Positions 52,890 through 62,249 of a stretch of DNA of 64,000 bases are shown here, piece after piece (the first letter of the stretch is position 1; each line of letters starts with the position of its first letter). A program made the position numbers and the translations under genes. A model generated the notes under the pieces. It saw only the letters and a program-made list of their open reading frames with translations, was not told where the DNA came from and searched no databases. Source of the DNA: Desulfobacterales bacterium (GTDB lineage Bacteria; Desulfobacterota; Desulfobacteria; Desulfobacterales; Desulfolunaceae); contig JAKSCC010000310.1 in assembly GCA_022360815.1 (NCBI GenBank), positions 39,028 to 103,027 on the forward strand, in the 5' to 3' direction.

Positions 52890-53957
52890 TTACTCGGTGG
52901 TTCCCACCACGCCCTGAACAAACCAGTCCATGCCCAGAAGCTCGCCATCGGAAGCCTTGGCACCTTTGGCAATGCGAACCACGCCGGCCTGGTCTTTCAC
53001 AGGGCCTGCAAAAACAACAAGGCTGCCTTTTTTGATCTCATCACGGCATGCAAAGACCTTCTCTTTTACGGTATCAGGAACCATGGAACCCATGGGACTC
53101 AAATCCACAACACCTTCTGCCAGACCATTCCAGGAAGACCCGCTCTTCCAGGAACCCTCTTTGACGGAGTTGATCACATCCATATAAAAAGGCGTCCAGT
53201 TCCAGATGGGGGCCACAAGGTGTGACTTGGGAGCAAAGGAGCTCATGTCGGTGTTGTATCCCACAGAGTAGGCACCGCGCTCCTGGGCTGCTTCCTGAGG
53301 ACCGGGAGAGTCCTGATGCTGGGCGATCACGTCGGCACCGATATCCAGAAGGCTTTTGGCACCCTCTTTCTCTTTTGCCGGATCGTACCAGGTTTTGGTC
53401 CAGACCACACGTACTTCAGCCTTGGGATTGACCGCCTTAACCCCAAGCGTAAAGGCGTTGATCCCGCGAATCACCTCAGGAATGGGAAAGGCCGCCACAT
53501 AACCGAGGACATTGCTCTTGGTCATGGAACCGGCCACCATACCGGAGAGGTAGCGGGCCTGGTACATGCGACCAAAATAGTTGCCCATATTCTTGGAGGT
53601 TTTGTACCCAGAGCAGTGCATAAAGACGGTCTTGGGGAATTTTTTGGAGACCTTGAGCATGGGGTCCATGTAGCCAAAGCTTGTTCCAAAGACCACATCG
53701 TACTTCTTGCGGGCCATATTGAGAAAAACGCGCTCTGAATCAGCGCCCTCTTTAACTGCTTCAAGATATTTCACATCAACGTCGGGGAGATTTCCCAACG
53801 CCTGGCGAGCCACATCATGGGCATAGGACCATCCGGCATCACCCACGGGTGAGACATAGACGAAACCAACTTTAAGCTTCTTTTGGGCAGCTTGAGCGAC
53901 TCCCCCTGCCACAAGCAGCGAGAGAAAAACCAGAAACAGGACCTTGCGCATTTTCAT
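52890..53957 (-). CDS. BMP-family ABC transporter substrate-binding protein
   Basis: Signal peptide MKMRKVLFLVFLSLLVAGGVAQA; KVGFVYVSPVGDAGWSYAHD; VFGTSFGYMDPMLKVSKKFPKTVFMHCSGY. Confidence 0.93.
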   Translation of the reverse strand: MKMRKVLFLVFLSLLVAGGVAQAAQKKLKVGFVYVSPVGDAGWSYAHDVARQALGNLPDVDVKYLEAVKEGADSERVFLNMARKKYDVVFGTSFGYMDPMLKVSKKFPKTVFMHCSGYKTSKNMGNYFGRMYQARYLSGMVAGSMTKSNVLGYVAAFPIPEVIRGINAFTLGVKAVNPKAEVRVVWTKTWYDPAKEKEGAKSLLDIGADVIAQHQDSPGPQEAAQERGAYSVGYNTDMSSFAPKSHLVAPIWNWTPFYMDVINSVKEGSWKSGSSWNGLAEGVVDLSPMGSMVPDTVKEKVFACRDEIKKGSLVVFAGPVKDQAGVVRIAKGAKASDGELLGMDWFVQGVVGTTE

Positions 53958-54355
53958 CCTCCACATGAGTTGTTGGGTGAAATCCAAAAAAGAATCGAGG
54001 CGTTACCGAAAAACAGAAAACAGGCCCGTCATGCATAGTCCCCTTGCGGAACGATGACGGCCTGTATTGACGTAGCCACGCTCTGTTTCAGATATCCGTG
54101 AAATCAGTGACCCCACGAAATATATGAAAGTCATTCTTTCAGCAAGAAGAAAGCTCATCAAGAAGGTAGAAAAAAGAGAGCTTGCAATCCTTGCTCAAAA
54201 ATGATTATTCTATTTTTTGTGTGAAAATTCCAAACCCTTTTCCAACACCCATGGATATCAATAGAAAGCAAGATTCAGCAAGCCCCCACAGCCGGACCTC
54301 TCTTTTTTATATGAAGTAAAAAATATAGTACAAAACCATTTGAAATAAAAGTACA

Positions 54356-55678
54356 ATGTCAGATAAAAACAGCCCGTCAAATCCCATCGCCGTCTACGGC
54401 TCTCTTCTTTACTTCACCGCCGACCCCATGACCCATGGCGAAAAGGCGTGCCACCACCACAGCAAGGGAATGCTTCTCATTGAAAACGGACGCATCACCT
54501 ATGTGGGGTCCCGCAGCATGGGGCCAAAACCACCTTTGGGGTCCACGATTTTTGACTACGGTGAAAAACTCATTCTTCCCGGATTTGTGGACACCCACCT
54601 CCACCCACCACAGCATGGGGTCATCGCCTCCAACAGCACCGAACTTCTCCACTGGCTCGATACCTATACCTTCCCGGAAGAGGCCCGCTTTTCAGACCCC
54701 GCACACTGCGAAAAAGCAGCCAAGGCTTTTTTTGATGAGCTTCTAACCCACGGAACCACCACACTCCTTGCCATGGCCACCGTGCACAGCAGCTCTGCCG
54801 AAGCCCTTTTCAAGGAGGCCCACAGGCGAAACATTCGGCTTATCACCGGCAAAACCCTGATGGATCGCAATGCTCCGGACTATCTTACCGATACCCCCCA
54901 AAGCGCCTACGATGAGAGTCTTTCCCTGATAAGGAAATGGCATGGCAAGGGACGTCTCGCCTACGGCGTCACCCCCCGGTTTGCCGTCAGCTCGACCCGT
55001 GAGCAGCTTGAGGCGTGCGGGGCGCTTCTTCAAAAAAGCCCCGGCATCTACCTGCACACGCATCTCTCTGAAAACCACCAGGAGATAAAGACCGTCAAAG
55101 AGCTCTTTCCCGAAGCCAAGGACTATCTGGATGTCTACGACCGCTACGGACTTGTAAAAGAGAGATCGATCTTTGCCCACGCCATCCACTTAAGTGAGCC
55201 GGAGTTTGCCCGCCTCAAAGAGAGCCGGGCCGCCATCTCCTTTTGCCCCTCATCCAATCTCTTTTTGGGAAGCGGCCTTTTCAGACTGAAAAAAGCCCGC
55301 GAATACGACATTCCCGTGGGACTGGGCAGCGATATCGGCGGTGGAACATCCTTTTCTCCCTTTCACACCATGGCCGAAGGCTTCAAGGTGTGCCAGCTCC
55401 TCAAAGAGCCCATCTCGGCCATGGGGACCTTCTATCTGGCCACCCTGGGCGGCGCCATCAGTCTGGGGCTGGAAAAAGAGGTGGGAACCTTTGCACCGGG
55501 ATTAGAAGGCGATTTTGTCGTGATCGACCCCAAGACAACCCCCCTTTCGGCCATGCGAACCGACCGATGCAAAAGCATAGAAGAACTTCTTTTTGTGCTG
55601 ATGATTTTAGGAGATGAGCGCTTTGTCTCAGCCACCCATGTGATGGGTGAGCAGGTAATGACAAAGCGCCCATTCTAA
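54356..55678 (+). CDS. guaD: Guanine deaminase
   Basis: GFVDTHLHPPQHGVI, HTHLSENHQEI, FAHAIHLSEPE, GLGSDIGGGTSFS. Confidence 0.92.
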   Translation: MSDKNSPSNPIAVYGSLLYFTADPMTHGEKACHHHSKGMLLIENGRITYVGSRSMGPKPPLGSTIFDYGEKLILPGFVDTHLHPPQHGVIASNSTELLHWLDTYTFPEEARFSDPAHCEKAAKAFFDELLTHGTTTLLAMATVHSSSAEALFKEAHRRNIRLITGKTLMDRNAPDYLTDTPQSAYDESLSLIRKWHGKGRLAYGVTPRFAVSSTREQLEACGALLQKSPGIYLHTHLSENHQEIKTVKELFPEAKDYLDVYDRYGLVKERSIFAHAIHLSEPEFARLKESRAAISFCPSSNLFLGSGLFRLKKAREYDIPVGLGSDIGGGTSFSPFHTMAEGFKVCQLLKEPISAMGTFYLATLGGAISLGLEKEVGTFAPGLEGDFVVIDPKTTPLSAMRTDRCKSIEELLFVLMILGDERFVSATHVMGEQVMTKRPF

Positions 55679-55711
55679 ACGCATCGCCTCATGAGAGTAA
55701 AATAGCAAAAC

Positions 55712-55746
55712 ACAAGGGTACCCTGGATGGTTCAGGGGTACCCTTG
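55712..55746. terminator. Strong hairpin downstream of guaD (possible terminator, no clear U-tract)
   Basis: CAAGGGTACCCTG..CAGGGGTACCCTTG. Confidence 0.5.
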
Positions 55747-55822
55747 GTTGATCTACCAGAAATGGATTTGGGAGTGATCTTTACGAAATCAAAAAGAGCA
55801 TGTCCCCTTATTCTTCTTCCCT

Positions 55823-56173
55823 TTACACCTTTTTGACAACAGAACATTTAAGATACATGGCGCCGAAGCCTGTAACCTTGCAAGAGATATCGTGTCCATT
55901 TACAGGATCATCAAGAAGCTTAATATTTTTGACCTTCGTACCACATTTCACTGTGTCTTTCCCGGCCTTAAGATCTTTGATGATGGTGACTGTATCCCCA
56001 TCCTTCAAGGGAGTGCCATTGGCATCAAGAAACTGGGACACATCTTCTGAAGATGTATCGGAAGCCTGATCAGGTGCCCACTCATGACCGCATTCAGGGC
56101 ATACCCACATGAGCCCATCGGGATATACATAAGGTGAATTACATTTGGGACACATCTTCTCTTCAACTGACAT
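55823..56173 (-). CDS. PhnA/YjdM-family zinc-ribbon protein
   Basis: CPKCNSPYVYPDGLMWVCPECGHEW; DANGTPLKDGDTVTIIKDLKAGK..KCGTKVKNIKL. Confidence 0.9.
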   Translation of the reverse strand: MSVEEKMCPKCNSPYVYPDGLMWVCPECGHEWAPDQASDTSSEDVSQFLDANGTPLKDGDTVTIIKDLKAGKDTVKCGTKVKNIKLLDDPVNGHDISCKVTGFGAMYLKCSVVKKV

Positions 56174-56248
56174 AGCAAAATTCCTGATTTTATTTATATA
56201 AACTTGGTTTAAAATATTTTTCTCATGCAACGAAACACTTAGCACGAA

Positions 56249-56581
56249 TTATCCAACCAACGCTTGGTTCTCAGCGTGATGACGCTTGTAACATGTCAAA
56301 CAGATCAAAGCCATAGTGGTTTTCGCTGTAAAGAGGGCCAGCAAAAAGACCAACCCAAATCGCATCCAAGCCAAACACCATTTGGGAGTTCGAGGCCTTT
56401 TCCAGTCAAATTGATCTCTGAACTGATGAGACATGCCTTCGATAAACGCTTTGGACCCAATGGCCCCGGAGTGCGTAAAATAACAATCATAAAAAGCATG
56501 TTCCCTTACTCCAATCCAGTGATGTCCGGTTACGTCTTTGCACGTCGCTTTTTTGATTTTTTTATCGAGACTTTTCCCCAT
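56249..56581 (-). pseudogene. Small ORF, possibly a remnant related to a transposase-like protein
   Basis: VTGHHWIGVREHAFYDCYFTHSGAIGSKAFIEG resembles the C-terminal end of IS200-like/REP-associated transposases (weak); adjacent to an IS1 remnant. Confidence 0.35.
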
Positions 56582-56639
56582 GCTCCTCGTAGCAGTATAT
56601 TGCCATCAAAAGGTAGGAGATCAAACCGGCAAAAATTTG

Positions 56640-56875
56640 GGTAGTGTATGTTAATTCCAAATTCTACTTTGTTTATGAGTAGACCAATGACAGTGTCATG
56701 CATTATTTCGGTTTTTGAAAAGCAAATTGTTTTTCTGGCAAGCCGCTTTATCCATGTCTTCAACTTCAGATTTTTGCGTTCAATTTTTTGGGTGTTTTTT
56801 TGCCGACGTCATGCTTTCCCTCGTCAAGAGCACGACTATATGTTCCCCAGCATAGGAGCGAGAAAGGGTATGTGA
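56640..56875 (-). pseudogene. IS1-family transposase C-terminal remnant with frameshift
   Basis: Minus strand: TQKIERKNLKLKTWIKRLARKTICFSKTEIMHDTVIG (IS1 InsB-like C-term); upstream KHDVGK is in another frame, joined at a 7-A run. Confidence 0.75.
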
Positions 56876-57099
56876 GCTACTTTGTTTCTGAAACCGGCTT
56901 CTTCAACGCTAAAGCCACAAAAAAACGGACCGTCCAACATCTGTCCAGACGATCCGCCTTTCCTCAATTCTATCGTATCTCTATTTGTATAGGTAACGCC
57001 CAGCGCCCCACAACACCCGAAGCGCCACCATCGCTGATGGAACCGTGTGGTGAAAGCCATGCCATGGCGTTAGCTTTTTACGATTTCACGAATTTGGGA

Positions 57100-57432
57100 T
57101 CAAATCCCCATACTGGCGAAAAAGCTGCACACCTGATTGACCGCAGCCACCAACCGAGGGTTGGACGCCTCAAACCCCTCCACGGAGGCAAGGAGCCCCT
57201 CTTTTGAGATATCCACCAACTTGGGGTCCGGATGTTCTCGCACCGCTTCATGGGTGGTCAAGCCTGTAAACCCGGCAATGCTTTCAGCCTCCTCCTTGTG
57301 ACTCTCCGCCAGCACCGCCACTTCACTTTTCAAATTTTCCATAAGGGCAAGCAGTTCCTCACGTCTTGCCGGATCCATCTTATCCGCTTCTGCAAGGGTC
57401 TTTTCGATACGTTTCATGGTGGTTTCAATCAT
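57100..57432 (-). CDS. Small helical protein of unknown function (possibly DUF4404-like)
   Basis: 110-aa ORF MIETTMKRIEKTLAEADKMDPARREELLALMENLKSEV. Confidence 0.6.
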   Translation of the reverse strand: MIETTMKRIEKTLAEADKMDPARREELLALMENLKSEVAVLAESHKEEAESIAGFTGLTTHEAVREHPDPKLVDISKEGLLASVEGFEASNPRLVAAVNQVCSFFASMGI

Positions 57433-57488
57433 AACGACGCCTCCATCATATCTTTTACAAAAAAGCCCACCTTAATCTGGCCTTCGGC

Positions 57489-58160
57489 CTAGTCGCAAAC
57501 GTAGGAAGAGTGATCCTCTTCATAAGAGGTGAGCACTTTAAGCCCCAAAGATTCCATAGCCTCAATGGCTGCCTGTCTCTTTTCATCCCGCACGCGAAGC
57601 ACCAGCTGAAAAACCCCTTCCAGGTCTTTTTCGGGCCAGGTGATCAAGCTGTTTATATTGATCCCCTCATCCCTCAGTTTGGTGCAGATATCCGCCAGAA
57701 CACCAATGCGATTTCGAACCAGAACAATCAAGCGTGCGTTGGGCTGACCAAGACCCATGGCATCCATCAGCACCCCCATCACATCTGTTTTGGTCACAAT
57801 CCCCACCGGTTTTCCCTCCTCCATAACAGGAAGAGAGCTGATCTCATTTTTACGAATGATCTGGGCGGCGTCCTCTACCGTGGTATCCGGCGTGACGGTA
57901 ATCACCTTTTTCACCATGATCATGCCCACATTCATCTGATCGAGAAGGTAGTTGAGCTCATGGGTGCTGAACGTGGTCGCTGGCGATGCCAAATTGTGCT
58001 TGATGTCTCGATCCGAAAGAATACCTATCATTTGCCCCGATTCATTCACCACAAGAAGATGCTCAATATGATTCACATTCAAAAGATCCATGGCCTCTTT
58101 AACCGACGCATCAGGGGAGACAGTGATCAAATGTTTGTGCATTATTCGTCCAACGTACAT
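57489..58160 (-). CDS. CBS-pair plus ACT domain protein (AcuB-like)
   Basis: Two CBS repeats (MHKHLITVSPDASVKEAMDLL; MVKKVITVTPDTTVEDAAQII) and C-term NRIGVLADICTKLRDEGININSLITWPEKD. Confidence 0.9.
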   Translation of the reverse strand: MYVGRIMHKHLITVSPDASVKEAMDLLNVNHIEHLLVVNESGQMIGILSDRDIKHNLASPATTFSTHELNYLLDQMNVGMIMVKKVITVTPDTTVEDAAQIIRKNEISSLPVMEEGKPVGIVTKTDVMGVLMDAMGLGQPNARLIVLVRNRIGVLADICTKLRDEGININSLITWPEKDLEGVFQLVLRVRDEKRQAAIEAMESLGLKVLTSYEEDHSSYVCD

Positions 58161-58711
58161 GGCAACAGCTCCTGTGTTTTAAAAAAATAGAAATCGATAT
58201 TGTGATATGCCTTCTCGGGGTTACCCCACCATCACTTCGCTTTGGTCAATTTAAAAGCATCATAACATCGTTTTATTAAATTTAAAGTTTACATTCTACC
58301 TTTTCCTTATTACCTCAACCTTAACAGGTTGTTATAAAACCATTTTCGAACAACCTCTTAAAAATTAAATGTTCCAAACAATAAAAACTGACCGCAGGAC
58401 ACCCAAAACCCAGGCCTTCTACTTCATAAAAGGGATCTTTTTGAAGAGTATGCCATGGACTTTTACCTGTCAAGTAAAAGTCCGGAAATACAAGACAAAA
58501 CAACTGTAATATTTGAGGATTTTAACTTTACCCCCTTAAGCAATTCAATGAATTGCAATTGACATTTACGCTAAGGTTATATTATGCATCAAAGATTACT
58601 GACTTACCCCCCATGTATTGACTCTCAATCACATACCAGCTGGGGTACATTATCGATTTGTTCTAAATATTTACGACGGGAAATAACTCAATTTCAGCAA
58701 GAGGGAGACTC

Positions 58712-59842
58712 ATGAAAAGGTTCCACACTTCACTTATCGGAACGGCTCTCACGGTGTTGCTCGTGCTCTGTCTCACAGCAGGCCAGGTTTCAGCGGCAAA
58801 GACCATCAAACTGGGTGTTGCAGGCGCCCACAGTGGCGACTTGGCCTCCTATGGTCTCCCCAGCGTCCGTGCTGCAGAGTTTGTTGTCGCCGATAAAAAC
58901 GCCGCCGGTGGCATTCTCGGCAAAAAGATAGAGCTGGTCATCGAAGACGATGTCTGCAAACCCGAAGTGGCCACCAGTACCGCCACCAAGCTCGTCACCA
59001 ACGAGGTCGACATGATTCTCGGGCACATCTGCAGCGGTGCCACCAAAGCGGCCCTTGGAATTTACAGTGGCGCTGGTCTTCTCTGCATCTCCCCATCGGC
59101 AACAGCCCCTGACCTGACACTCAGCGGCGATTACCCCAACTTTTTCAGAACCATTGCACACGACAAGGTCCAGGCTCAGCTTCAGGTAAAGTTTGTCCTT
59201 GAAACACTCGGCGCGAAAAAAATCGCCATTCTTCACGATAAAGGCGATTACGGCAAGGGAGCCGCCAGCCTCGCCAGAGAGTTTGTCGATGCCGCCCCCA
59301 ACGCCAAAGTGGTTCTCTTTGAAGGCGTGACAACCGGCTCCGTCAGCTTTGCTCCCATCGTTCAAAAGGTAAAACGCTCACGTGCCGATGCGGTTATCTG
59401 GGGTGGGTACCACTCGGACGCATCAAAAATCATTCGCCAGATGAACAAAAAGAAGGTCAAGGCCCACTTTATCGGTGCCGACGGTCTCAAAGACGAAACC
59501 TTTATCAAAGTGGCCGCCAAAGATGCCGAAGGTGTTTACGTCTCGGGTCCCATGGACTACTCCAAAAACCCTCTGGCCATCAAAGCCAAGAAGCAGCACA
59601 TCGCAAAATACGGCGAAGATCCCGGCGCTTTTTATCTGGAAGCCTATGCCGCCGCCATCGCCATCCTCAATGCCGCTGAAAAGGCGGGGAACACCGATTA
59701 CGATACCATGGTCAAGGTTCTCCACTCCCAATATGTGGAGACCCCCCTTGGAAAGATCAGCTTCAACCAAAAGGGTGACCCCATTGGTGTGGGATTTACC
59801 ATGTATCAGGTGCGAAACGGCCAATTTGTTGAACTGGAGTAA
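58712..59842 (+). CDS. livK: Branched-chain amino-acid ABC transporter substrate-binding protein
   Basis: Signal peptide; KLGVAGAHSGDLASYGLPSVRAAEFVVADKNAAGGILGKKIELV; ATSTATKLVTNEVDMILGHICSGAT. Confidence 0.93.
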   Translation: MKRFHTSLIGTALTVLLVLCLTAGQVSAAKTIKLGVAGAHSGDLASYGLPSVRAAEFVVADKNAAGGILGKKIELVIEDDVCKPEVATSTATKLVTNEVDMILGHICSGATKAALGIYSGAGLLCISPSATAPDLTLSGDYPNFFRTIAHDKVQAQLQVKFVLETLGAKKIAILHDKGDYGKGAASLAREFVDAAPNAKVVLFEGVTTGSVSFAPIVQKVKRSRADAVIWGGYHSDASKIIRQMNKKKVKAHFIGADGLKDETFIKVAAKDAEGVYVSGPMDYSKNPLAIKAKKQHIAKYGEDPGAFYLEAYAAAIAILNAAEKAGNTDYDTMVKVLHSQYVETPLGKISFNQKGDPIGVGFTMYQVRNGQFVELE

Positions 59843-59902
59843 TGTCTGAAGGCGATTCTGCAGAACGTGGCACAAAAAAGTCTGCAGAACCTTAAAAAAT
59901 AA

Positions 59903-59936
59903 AGGGGCGCTCCCAAAAAAATGGGATGCGCCCCTT
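59903..59936 (+). terminator. Intercistronic hairpin between livK and livH
   Basis: GGGGCGCTCCCA-aaaaaaa-TGGGATGCGCCCC stem, T-rich flank. Confidence 0.65.
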
Positions 59937-60039
59937 TCGCTCACACCACGGGATCTGCAAAAAAAAGGAATCCTCTTCAAGTCAGAGCGATTCACCCAGG
60001 CAGTATCGGCCCCTGCAGGGGCCACGGGAGAGGGAGATT

Positions 60040-60948
60040 ATGGATCTGGAGTATTTCCTTGAACTTTTTTTAGGGGGGCTTGTCAAAGGGAGCATCTATG
60101 CTCTCATCGCCCTCGGATACACCATGGTTTACGGTATCATTGAGTTGATCAACTTTGCCCATGGTGAAATTTACATGCTGGGTGCTTACACGGCCCTTAT
60201 TGTCGCCAGTGTTTTAACGGTACTTGGGTTTCCCTACCTCGCCATTTTGGTGATTGCCGGTCTCGCTGCGGTTATCTACGCCGCCGCCTATGGCTTTACC
60301 ATTGAAAAGGTCGCCTACAAACCCCTGAGACAGGCACCGCGCCTCTCTCCTCTTATCAGCGCCATTGGCATGTCCATCTTTCTTCAGAACTATGTGCTTC
60401 TGGCCCAGACCGATAAATTCCTCCCCTTTCCTGAACTGATTCCTGAGTTTGACTTCTGGGAGCCCTATTCCCACATCATCGATTCCCCCTCACTGATGAT
60501 TCTTGTCTCCACGGTGTTGATCATGATTCTGCTCACCTACATCATCAAATACACCACCATGGGAAAGGCCATGCGCGCCACAGCCCAGGATCGCACCATG
60601 GCCATGCTGGTGGGCATCTCCGTCAACAAGGTGATCTCCTTTACCTTTGTCATGGGCTCGTCTCTTGCTGCCATTGGCGGGGTTCTTGTGGCATCGCAGA
60701 TGGGTCAGATCAACTTTTATATCGGGTTTATGGCAGGTATCAAAGCTTTTACGGCTGCGGTGCTGGGAGGCATTGGAAGCATCCCAGGAGCGGTGCTCGG
60801 CGGCCTGGTTCTGGGCCTGACCGAAAGCTTTGCCACCGGCTACTTCGCCAGTGATTACGAAGATGTTTTCGCCTTTGCCCTGCTGGTTCTGATTCTTATC
60901 ATCAGACCCTCTGGCCTTCTGGGACGCAACACCACACAAAAAGTGTAG
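60040..60948 (+). CDS. livH: Branched-chain amino-acid ABC transporter permease LivH
   Basis: GSIYALIALGYTMVYGIIELINFAHGEIYMLGAY; KAFTAAVLGGIGSIPGAVLGGLVLGLTES. Confidence 0.95.
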   Translation: MDLEYFLELFLGGLVKGSIYALIALGYTMVYGIIELINFAHGEIYMLGAYTALIVASVLTVLGFPYLAILVIAGLAAVIYAAAYGFTIEKVAYKPLRQAPRLSPLISAIGMSIFLQNYVLLAQTDKFLPFPELIPEFDFWEPYSHIIDSPSLMILVSTVLIMILLTYIIKYTTMGKAMRATAQDRTMAMLVGISVNKVISFTFVMGSSLAAIGGVLVASQMGQINFYIGFMAGIKAFTAAVLGGIGSIPGAVLGGLVLGLTESFATGYFASDYEDVFAFALLVLILIIRPSGLLGRNTTQKV

Positions 60949-60959
60949 ATGGTGCGCCA

Positions 60960-62249
60960 TTGAACCGCAACCCAACGGACGCAGGTATCAGGATGTTCAC
61001 GTTATCTGAAGTAAAAAAATCCCTTATTGTTGCCCTCTGGTTTGCCTTTTTGTGCTTTCCCATTGTGGTGATAAAAGTCAACACCATCGAAAATGTCATC
61101 ATCTGGAGATGGCACAACTTGGCGATGATTGCCATTGGCTCATTTTTCCTCTCGCTTATCTGGCGCTACTTTCAAGAAAATGATCAGGCAGGAAAAAAGA
61201 TCGCCCGCTTTTTCACCACCCGTGGCCCCATTGCAGCTGCGCGCTCCATGATGGCGGCAAGCAGACCCGACGAAGCCGGTATCGTTCGAGAGTCCAACCC
61301 CACCATCCAACGCATCTTCTACGGCCTGCTCCTCACCGTGGCCATTGCCTTTCCCCTGGTCAGTCAATACCAAGCCAACATTCTCACCCGCGCCCTTATG
61401 TTTGTGATTTTGGGACTCGGTCTTAACATCGCCGTGGGACTGGCCGGCCTTCTCCACCTGGGATATGTGGCCTTCTGGGCTGTGGGGGCCTACACCTACG
61501 CCCTTGTCAACATCCACTTCGGTATCGGTTTCTGGATGGCTCTCCCCTTAGGGGGTGTCGTGGCCATGATCTTCGGCATCGCCCTGGGTATTCCGGTCTT
61601 ACGACTTCGAGGAGACTATCTGGCCATTGTCACCCTAGGGTTTGGCGAGATCATCCGCATCCTTCTGGAAAATATGGACTGGCTCACCAACGGCCCCAGC
61701 GGCATCGCCCAGATTCCCAAACCGGGATTTTTCGGCATGACCCTTTCCACCCAGCAGGGCATCATGTACTCCTACTACCTGGCCGTTGGCCTTGCCATGC
61801 TCACCGTCTTTGCCACCTATCGCATCCAAAACTCGCGCATCGGAAGGGCCCTTATGGCCATGCGGGAAGATGAGATCGCCTCCCAGGCCATGGGCATCGA
61901 CATCACCCGAACCAAACTCACCGCCTTTGCCGTCAGCGCTTTTTTCGCAGGCATGGCCGGAGTCCTTTTCGCTGCCACCTTCAACTTTATCAACCCCCAG
62001 AGCTTCACCTTCATGGAGTCGGCCATTATTCTCTCCATCGTGGTTTTGGGCGGCATGGGGTCGATCATGGGGGTGATCATCGGCGCCCTTCTCCTTATTC
62101 TTCTGCCAGAGTATTTAAGGGAGGTCGGCACCTATCGCATGCTTCTCTTTGGGGCCAGCATGGTGGTGATGATGATTTTCAGGCCCCAGGGAATTGTGGC
62201 CAACGTTCGCAAGATCTACACTATAAAACGTGGAGGCACCAAAGCATGA
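60960..62249 (+). CDS. livM: Branched-chain amino-acid ABC transporter permease LivM
   Basis: NIAVGLAGLLHLGYVAFWAVGAY; LRLRGDYLAIVTLGFGEIIR; TTG at 60960 or ATG at 60993 as start. Confidence 0.94.
   Translation: MNRNPTDAGIRMFTLSEVKKSLIVALWFAFLCFPIVVIKVNTIENVIIWRWHNLAMIAIGSFFLSLIWRYFQENDQAGKKIARFFTTRGPIAAARSMMAASRPDEAGIVRESNPTIQRIFYGLLLTVAIAFPLVSQYQANILTRALMFVILGLGLNIAVGLAGLLHLGYVAFWAVGAYTYALVNIHFGIGFWMALPLGGVVAMIFGIALGIPVLRLRGDYLAIVTLGFGEIIRILLENMDWLTNGPSGIAQIPKPGFFGMTLSTQQGIMYSYYLAVGLAMLTVFATYRIQNSRIGRALMAMREDEIASQAMGIDITRTKLTAFAVSAFFAGMAGVLFAATFNFINPQSFTFMESAIILSIVVLGGMGSIMGVIIGALLLILLPEYLREVGTYRMLLFGASMVVMMIFRPQGIVANVRKIYTIKRGGTKA

Noticed and set aside
58321-58503. 60-aa minus-strand ORF
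   Set aside because: Overlaps the inverted repeats, no plausible RBS or family; likely non-coding.
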